Below are positions 56,759-64,000 of a stretch of 64,000 bases of DNA, one piece after another. The stretch is taken from contig JBCFYV010001001.1 in the NCBI GenBank assembly GCA_039000515.1, positions 6,749,033 to 6,813,032 of the forward strand, given 5' to 3'. A program made the translations under genes and the position numbers. Below the pieces are notes generated by a model. That model had not been told where the DNA came from. It saw only the letters and a list, made by a program, of their open reading frames with translations, and searched no databases. The DNA comes from Timema cristinae. Its lineage: Eukaryota > Arthropoda > Insecta > Phasmatodea > Timematidae. Every line of letters starts with the position of its first letter. Positions within the stretch are counted from its first letter, which is position 1.

Positions 56759-57186
56759 CAGTGTTTCTCAAAGTGTGGTTTGCTTCGGAGTATCAATTGT
56801 TCCTCAGGATACCAGGATGAAATATAAGAGATTAAATACGAAATATCCATACTGTACTGTTTCTTTATCCTCGATAGATACAAGAAAATATTAAAAGAAA
56901 TCTCTACCGACTCTTAAGTCACAAATTTAAATAGTTATTTTAAAAAAAAAAGAGATTTAGAGAGTTAAAAATCAATTAAACAACCTACTGATTAAATATA
57001 ATTGAATATTTTTACAACATTTATTTGATTGTATTTATAGTCTTAAATTGGAATTGGCTAAAATATGGTTTTTCCTACATAATTTTCAACCCCCTCACCC
57101 GCCGCACAACCTCAGGATCACGATGGTAACTCAGTGCGCATTTTTCCATTTGATGTCCTCCATCAGTAAAACTTTGAGAAACACTG
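56759..57186. mobile_element. hAT-like MITE
   Basis: Terminal inverted repeats CAGTGTTTCTCAAAGTGTGG and, inverted, CAGTGTTTCTCAAAGTTTTA. Flanks tattagag and acatagag match at five of eight positions. No transposase frame; interior related to 5594-6030. Confidence 0.85.
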
Positions 57187-57285
57187 ACATAGAGATATTT
57201 GGGACGATCTAGTGACTATTGGTGTGAACTTTATGACATTGGTACAGTATTGCTAACTAACCCCTCATCTAACCTGAAAGGTAAG

Positions 57286-57354
57286 CTTACCTTGCACTTT
57301 TACACTATGACGTAGCTTATAAGATATTATCATAATGTAATCTGTCAAGGAAAG
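57286..57354. mobile_element. Short palindromic element
   Basis: CTTACCTTGCACTTTTACAC and, inverted, CTTTCCTTGACAGATTACAT; sibling of the element at 42632-42700. Confidence 0.65.
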
Positions 57355-57509
57355 TCATATATTTCAGGGTAGATGAAGTGTACATTAAAACTCAAAAAGT
57401 GGTTGCATAAAAGCCAACCCCTGATCACCGTTGGCTGCGGTTTAGCGATAGCTAGCTTCAAGTAGCCAACGATTTCACAAGTCCATCAGAGACACTGCCT
57501 TAAATTATG

Positions 57510-57720
57510 AGTGAAGCATGACCAAGTATGGGTTGAATCCTTGATACTAAGGGATAGAGCAAACCAGGGGTCTCGGGTTCGATTCCCTTAAACAGGAGTC
57601 AATTTTACTTTATTGGAGAGCGTAAGTATTGTGATTGTCAAAAAAATGAATTTGAGATTTTGATGGATCCAAATTTTATTTTTTTCAATGTTATTTGTCC
57701 GTATGTGTGTACTCGTGCTA
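57510..57720 (+). repeat. Repeat family D with tRNA-like head
   Basis: Head 'AAGGGATAGAGCAAACCAGG' with box B GGGTTCGATTCCC (57585), then 'AGTATTGTGATTGTCAAAAA' and 'GAGATTTTGATGGATCCAAA' of family D. Orientation and order equal those of the 46360-47115 copy. Confidence 0.7.
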
Positions 57721-57880
57721 AGAACCATAACCATTTCATCTACAGATCGAGCTAATACAAAGGTATTTTTTCAGTTTGTTGGATTAAAACAAACAATTCG
57801 TTTATAATTACACTTGGTACTTTAATTAAAAGGACACCACTGACTTTTTATCCTGCCTGTCTGATTTGTACGTATGTTTC

Positions 57881-58830
57881 TTGTTGAGTTGGATGGATAG
57901 ATCTTCTGTTACTATCGGGACCGCATTGCTCTTATTTATCATTAATCATTATTACTTGATTATATAACTATTCCTTGTTGATTGAGTTAGATAGTTATTC
58001 TAAAAACATTAGAAAAGCAGAACCTAAATTAACCATAATTCATTACTACTTGTTAATTGAGTTGGCTAGATCTTCTATGAATATAGGGAGCGCAGGTCTT
58101 ATATTAATAACGATAATTACTACTTTGAGAGTTGGCTATATCTTTGGAATATCAGGAGTACAGAATTAAAAATTAACATATCAATACAATTTGTTGATTG
58201 AGTGGATATATCTTCTGTGAAATAATAGAAGTACAGAGCTTAATTAACCATATATCATTATTACTTGTTAATTGAGTGGCTAGATCTTCTATACTATAGG
58301 GCACAAACTTAATTAATAGTCAGTCATTATCACTTTTGATTGAGTTGGTAGATCCTCTTCGTATATCAGGATGCATAACTTTTAATTAACCTCATCATAC
58401 TACTTGTTGATTGAGATGGGTAATTCCTCTTATATATATCAGGGGCAAGAACTTTTTATACACAGTCATTTACTTGTTGATTGACTGGTATATCCTCTAT
58501 AAATAATCAGGAGCACATTACATTATTTAACAGTTAGTCATTATACTTGTTGATTGGACTGGGTATAAACCTCTATAAATACAAAGAACAGAACTTATGT
58601 TAACAGTCAGTCATTACTACTTTTTGATTGAGCTGGGTATATCCTCTATAAATATCAGGAGCACATAACTTATGTTAACAGTCAGTCATTACTACTTGTT
58701 GATTGAGCTGGGTATATCCTCTATAAATATCAGAAGAACAGAACTTATGTTAACAGTCAGTCATTACTACGTGTTAATTTAACTGGGTAGAATTTCTGTG
58801 AATATTAGGGGCATAGAACTTGTATGTGCT
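57881..58830 (+). repeat. Minisatellite, about 79-bp unit, about 12 copies
   Basis: Unit with TTGTTGATTGAGCTGGGTAT, ATCCTCTATAAATATCAGGA, GCACATAACTTATGTTAACA and GTCAGTCATTACTAC. The last three or four copies are well matched, those at 58190-58560 carry many short deletions, and the leftmost ones are substituted. Confidence 0.88.
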
Positions 58831-59630
58831 GTACTACTTGAAATTATTTGTGGTTAACTTGTGAAATATTCGTATGTAAGTATCCGGCTACTTTCATTAA
58901 CATAAAAACAAGAATACTGCCACGATGTTTAGTCATTGATTATTTTTAAAAGCATTTAAAGCTATTATATTTTTGTGCCATGACAATGCGACTACTTATA
59001 GATAAAAAGAAACCCATGCTTATAAAAACCCACTAAATCCAAAAAATTCCAATAAAATTATAAATGAAAAGAGATACCAAAATAAATTACATTAACAATT
59101 GAAAAATGGCTTTGAATATATTCAGAACAGAATTTTAAAATAATATTACTAAAGCATGTATTCTTGACATATTTATGTTACAAACATTTCACTAACTTTA
59201 TAGTAAGTTAGACATACCCATAATAAATGGCACGTTCCTGCTCTTGTTATATAAGAATAAAACTTAGTTTTTTAAAAGTTTGTTACTTATTTATCTAATC
59301 TAATAATGTTTTGAAAGTCAAAGAGAGATTGCATATTATCATGTGTATCTATGTATGTTTGATAACATACATATACACACACATTAATATCATACATTAT
59401 ACAAATTATTTTAAGAACTATCCATGTTAACTTCATTAAAGTGATTGTATTATTATTATCTTTCCTGGAAAAGTGTGATATTTTTTTACTATGATATCAT
59501 AGCTTTATTATTAATTTAACTGTATTCATTGCTTAAGTAATACTAAAATGTGTGATAATTCGCTAAAAAAAGCAAGGGTATAAACTTTCATTCAAATCTG
59601 TAGTGGAAAATAATATAAAATTGCGTTATA
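58831..59630. other. A+T-rich intergenic DNA, no gene seen
   Basis: Nothing recognised. Confidence 0.55.
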
Positions 59631-59632
59631 AG

Positions 59633-60017
59633 AAGAGGTGTGTGAAGTCACTTTTTAAATTCGAAGTTGACGCAAAGATTGAAGCAAGCAAAGTAAAGTG
59701 TAAGGTGAAGTCAAAGATATGGATCTTTTGCCGTCACATAAAACTACTTTAATTTTATAATAATGCATTATGTGAATCAAAGAAAAAAGAAAGTTTTACA
59801 GTAAAAAATAAATATTATGTTTTATGCTGAAATATCTTAATTTATCTATGCTTGCATTATAGATTTCTTTAATCAATATTTGGTGTTAAAATACTGTTTA
59901 CTAGTCTTCAAAAAATGATTATATGTTGAAATATACTATATTAGTAAGATATTTCAAATAGGTTGATGATACATCAAGGTTTTCTTCTTCCTTAGCAATG
60001 TTTCAAAGATGTGAAAG

Positions 60018-60063
<46 letters not shown>

Positions 60064-60141
60064 CGTGCATGTGTGTGTCGAAGCCGAAACAAAGTAAGTT
60101 TAACCATTGACTTCGAAATTTCGAAGATTTGCACACTGCTA
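59633..60141. mobile_element. hAT-like MITE with (GT)n inside
   Basis: Ends AAGAGGTGTGTGAAGTC and, inverted, CTAGCAGTGTGCAAATC, related to the 14190-14644 element; 'CGAAGTTGACGCAAAGATTG' is also shared in part. A (GT)17 plus GC-run microsatellite occupies about 60021-60065. Confidence 0.5.
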
Positions 60142-60659
60142 GTCAAAAATATATAATATAAAAATAAGGTCGAATAGGCCTAGTCATAGGTATAGGAATG
60201 AATCACTTTGATACTGTGTATGATTTGATAAAAAAAATCTGTCATTATCATTCTTATTGGAGAATAGAGATAGATTATTAAAAAACAAAAAATACTCGGG
60301 GGTTTGCTTGGTATGTTTACAATATTATATAGGTTATGCATGTGCAGCATATTTTTCAAAATTGTTGTTACTTAATTTTTGGTCATTTTAATAGTAATAA
60401 CCGAAAAATGGAAAAACTAGATGATTTCAACATTTCTTTACTATTTGTCAAGGAATTTCATGAAAACTTTCTCTCTTCATTAAAAAAGGTTTTTGGATAA
60501 TGCTACTATGCTCATGACCGATATTCCAAAACTGTTGCTATCTCCAAGTGAAGAAAATTATATTCTATGTTTGTATGAAAATAATATTTGATTTATTTTG
60601 ACAAGAAAAAAATTGCTATAAAAACTGCAAACACACTGACCTTTTCTCGCGTTCCCTAC

Positions 60660-60683
60660 ATCCCCACCTGTAAGACTCGGTGC

Positions 60684-60742
<59 letters not shown>

Positions 60743-60757
60743 GTAATAATAATAATA
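60660..60757 (+). repeat. SINE tail remnant and (AAT)n microsatellite
   Basis: 'GTAAGACTCGGTGCTAATAA' is the common SINE 3' end; the AAT run that follows is about 24 units with one interruption. Leucine- or isoleucine-run frames on the minus strand come from it. Confidence 0.85.
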
Positions 60758-60877
60758 CATCCCCACCATAATAAATTACTACTGACACATAATAATTTTA
60801 GTTTTTGTTTCATATTTACAGTAAATCCAAACAAGAGCTGATGTTTGTCAAAATAAATGTATAACGTAAAATAATTG

Positions 60878-61138
60878 TTAAATTAACATTAAATACAACG
60901 TACAACAACATATAATATTATTTAAAAAAAAACTTTCTAGATTGAGCCCGCGAGTTGTAGTGACTGGGCGGCTTCCACACGTTGACGAAGATAGTGCCAA
61001 CATTTGCGGATAGAGTGTGTCATGTAGATATACCCTCTCGCCATTAATATCAGTTTTGTAGACTGAAGCCGTTAATTTTTCACTCAAGTAGTTCTCATTT
61101 GTCCTCGTGAGGCCGAGTTGACCCGGTTCCAGATCCAT
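60878..61138 (-). CDS. Unrecognised open frame, possible exon or TE fragment
   Basis: An 86-codon frame whose first 68 codons have mixed, gene-like composition (starts MDLEPGQLGLTRTNENYLSE, later INGERVYLHDTLYPQ) and lie in DNA of clearly higher GC than the flanks. The last 18 codons run into A+T-rich DNA. I do not recognise a family. It may be an exon of an undetected gene, with the frame ending at a splice site near 60940, or a domesticated or decayed TE piece. Evidence is weak. Confidence 0.25.
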   Translation of the reverse strand: MDLEPGQLGLTRTNENYLSEKLTASVYKTDINGERVYLHDTLYPQMLALSSSTCGSRPVTTTRGLNLESFFLNNIICCCTLYLMLI

Positions 61139-61613
61139 TGTTTTACTAAAAAGATTCTGTAAGTGCCGGGTATGGATAAATAGTCGAGAACTCTGACCAA
61201 TATATAACAGAGGCGTTCACATATTATAGCGTAAGTGAAATAATATAATGTTATTAAAATACATAATCTATATCAATAAAATTAAGAGTTTGTTTATCAT
61301 GAGCGTTGCGCGATATCTACGGCACACAGAAGGCTGCCATTTTAAAATTAGTAGTCCCTGTTCACAAACATGAGCACCTCGAAGCCGGAATTTTAAAATA
61401 TGGATTGGATTTTTTTTAAATCAACTATAAACTGGGTTGAAATAAATAATTTTTTTTTCTCTCTGTCTGAAGCAAAGAAAAGCTTTGCCATGGGTAATCA
61501 AGCAACGCACAGCGTGTTTACCACGGGATGCGACGGGTACTTCTACTACAATAAATATTGATTTATTTAAATATGATAAAGGAAAATATTGGTTTTGATT
61601 ATAGCTTTGCTAT

Positions 61614-62180
61614 GTTAAACTTCGGGGACTGGCGCTAAAAAGACGACATGAAGACTGGCATCATTGCATTTTCGCAACATTCTATGATGATCTAAATAAA
61701 AATAAAAATCACATACTTTGATACATACGATTTATATTGAAGCAATATTATTAAATTAACATTGAATAATATTTTATTTTGGTAAATGTTATTTAAAAAA
61801 AAACTACAATAATATCCAATTGTAAAAACATATGACAAAATATTGTAAGGCATTATTTTATATTCTAATGTATTGCACAATTACTGATCATTTACTTCTA
61901 CATTATTTAGGTATATTGTTTTAAACATGAGCCAGACGTAGGACACAACTACTAGCGCTGTTGCATATTCACAACATTCCTGCATGGTACCAGTTAAAAC
62001 TCCTGTATCTTAGAAAATAAATATTTCTTAATGTTTGATGACATCATACTACCCAGCAGGAACTAATTGAGTAATACTTGGAGGGGATCCGAACTACCTA
62101 GTTACCTATAATTTTCAAAGAATTATAAAATATTACAGGTGTTGCGAAAATGCAACAGCGCAAGTCCCAGAGGTTTAAGT
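61614..62180. mobile_element. Foldback-like element
   Basis: The left end (GTTAAACTTCGGGGACTGGC, then TTGCATTTTCGCAACA) pairs with the inverted right end (CACTTAAACCTCTGGGACTT, then TGTTGCATTTTCGCAACA). A third, inner piece at about 61958-61982 (GCGCTGTTGCATATTCACAA) repeats the motif. No ORF. Confidence 0.65.
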
Positions 62181-62669
62181 GAAAATACAGATTGTCGGTA
62201 CAGTATATTATTACCTCTCTATTCTAATAAATGGTACAACTAATGAACAAATAAACTTGACCCTCAGCTCCACTACCATATTTTTAACACTGTGTGGTAG
62301 TTATAATTATAGTTACAATAATTTTTAAAGCGCTTACGAATGATACATATTATCTATGAAAGGAATTGATTTGAATACATGCATTTATCAATTAAGTATC
62401 TATTTCCATGATAAACATGGTTAAATGTACGCATTATATATTTTTCTTAGTATCACAAGATTTTCAAATGCACGGCAAGTATTTTCAAGAAAAATTCGAA
62501 GCTATATCTCAATGTGAATCCGTCCAATTTAAATATTTGTAGCTTATTATAAAGTTAAAATAAAGATACTTTTTTTGAACTAGGCAAGTTATAGAATATT
62601 GTATTTTTACAATAGTAATTTTTATTTGAAAATGGAACAGTTTATAATATTTTATTATGTCCAATTTAT

Positions 62670-62905
62670 TTAGCACCATGTCTTAATACCCGTTTGGGTT
62701 GTAGGCATATGTACTAATTAAGTTGACGAGTTAGTGATGAAGAAGATTGAATTTAGTGGAAGTGTACCCACGTGGAGGTATAGTGGAAAACCATTTTGGA
62801 AAACCCACCCTTAATATACCCAACCGGGACCCTACCCCATTTCCCCACCTTTGGTAATATAATCTATTGCAAGGGTAATGCTTTATACAATTCAGCCACA
62901 GAAGC
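62670..62905 (-). mobile_element. tRNA-derived SINE, minus strand
   Basis: Reversed tail 'AGCACCATGTCTTAATACCC', body 'GTGGAAAACCATTTTGGAAA' and a worn class II tRNA-like head near 62890. Confidence 0.75.
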
Positions 62906-64000
62906 AGGCTACAGTTTTTTTTGTGTTAATTTTTCGTTTGAGAATTACAGAAAAAAAAATTATTTGTAAGGTTAATTAGCTAGAATTTTATATTCTGGTT
63001 TCTATAATAAATTTCAAATAAAACTTTCTTTTCTCCGTGTTGTATTTGATTTAAGAAACACAATATTAAACACTGAGGGAGGATTTTTTTTTAAAATTGC
63101 CAAGTGGCTTTAAAAATTATATATATAACATGAACGTTTAGTTTGAAGAAAAAATTAACTGTATCTTACTATGCGTATTTTATAATACTCTTTCAAAATA
63201 TATTAAATTTAGGTGTGTGCTTGTATTAATAACATTTGATGATATTTTTATTTTTATAAACTAATATAATTAATGTATAATGTAATAAACAAAAGTAAAT
63301 TAATAATGCAGAGTAAATTTACATTAATTAAATATCTGAATAGTTGTTTTGTATCTAAAAATTATTGAGCTGAGGGTCTTTGTGTATATTATAAATAAAA
63401 ATATATAATTATTACATTCAAGCATAGATAAAGGGCGCATATACATTTCAAATTGACTTTGTATGAACCACAGATTAATTTTTGTGGCGATCGTTATGTT
63501 GATCAAATTTTAAGATTGTCTTTGTAAATAATACACGCTCCACAAAAGTTTTCACCTTCTTCCATTATTTACCAATTGTTTTCCATGATTAGTACCTGCA
63601 CTCTATTTAGCTTATTGTGTGGTTTTATTATCTTGCTGAACATAAAATATATTATAAAACATTATAATAGTAATATTATGTAACAATACTAAGCATGCTT
63701 GCAAACGTATGTGAGATTACTATATAACAACTGCGTTGACAACTTGTAAAACATCTTTAACTTGCTCGAACACACACTTGGATGATAACACTTTGGTAAC
63801 TACACTAAAGTTATACTGAGTGTATGATTTAAAGGACCCTACACGTTGAGTATGAAGCTGCGTAAGCTAAGACCCTAATTAATTATTGTGTGGAAATATA
63901 CATTTATGAGACAGGACTTAACCAACCATTTCTGTGGTTTTAAAATACATAAGAATACCAAGACTTCAAATTAGAAATAAAGATATTCCATATCTCAAAG
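62906..64000. other. A+T-rich DNA to the window end, no gene seen
   Basis: No coding signal. The last 30 bases (AAAGATATTCCATATCTCAA) resemble a landmark of family D, so a further copy may start there. Confidence 0.5.

Noticed and set aside
41495..57600. tRNA genes at SINE heads (41495, 27590, 48951, 57540)
   Set aside because: Box A and B are present but acceptor stems do not pair and the sequences continue into repeat bodies; these are SINE heads.
60558..60834. Frames with long leucine or isoleucine runs, and a tyrosine run at 42050-42256
   Set aside because: Products of (AAT)n microsatellites at SINE tails.

Overview
The window is insect genomic DNA: A+T-rich, intron-bearing and dense in SINEs, LINE relics, MITEs and tandem repeats. 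Two GC-rich islands hold recognisable genes, both of the TipE/TEH family of auxiliary subunits of the Para voltage-gated sodium channel, which is conserved as a cluster across insects. The order of insect is not certain; the large repeat load suggests a big genome, possibly hemimetabolous (inference).

Genes. A single-exon TipE-homologue (TEH) of 450 aa lies on the minus strand at 1641-2993, with a GC-rich candidate promoter and 5' exon near 4050-4135. tipE itself is on the plus strand: a main coding exon at 42908-44022, a 10.6 kb intron, and a short C-terminal exon at 54604-54667 (392 aa in total). The two genes are about 40 kb apart and diverge head-to-head. A GC-rich patch at about 30770-31135 carries a TATA-like box, an initiator-like site and a splice donor, so it is a candidate tipE promoter and leader exon. 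Both proteins have short cytoplasmic ends, two membrane helices and a large glycosylated, disulfide-rich extracellular loop, and are expected to assemble with Para to set its expression and gating. No further family member and no exon of a host gene was recognised.

Repeats. At least 15 tRNA-headed SINEs occur, with different heads but one common 3' tail ending in (AAT)n. A second repeat family of 0.5-0.7 kb (here repeat D), sometimes with a tRNA-like head, occurs at least six times. There is a decayed endonuclease+RT LINE at 34.3-37.3 kb and two other LINE fragments at 9.1 and 39.2 kb. hAT-like MITEs lie at 14.2, 37.9, 56.8 and 59.6 kb, and foldback elements at 1.0 and 61.6 kb.

Tandem arrays. 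The largest is a 7.8 kb satellite of a 101-bp monomer (17.6-25.5 kb); its first third is riddled almost only with small deletions, which looks like unpolished long-read consensus. Minisatellites lie at 11, 39.1, 48.3, 56.1 and 57.9 kb. The 39 and 48 kb arrays share a 46-bp unit that appears to be an amplified 3' end of a LINE coding region.

The rest is A+T-rich intergenic or intronic DNA in which I see no gene. I did not find a convincing new multi-gene system; the most novel signals are the LINE-derived minisatellite, the mirrored repeats around the tipE exon and the SINE tail sharing.
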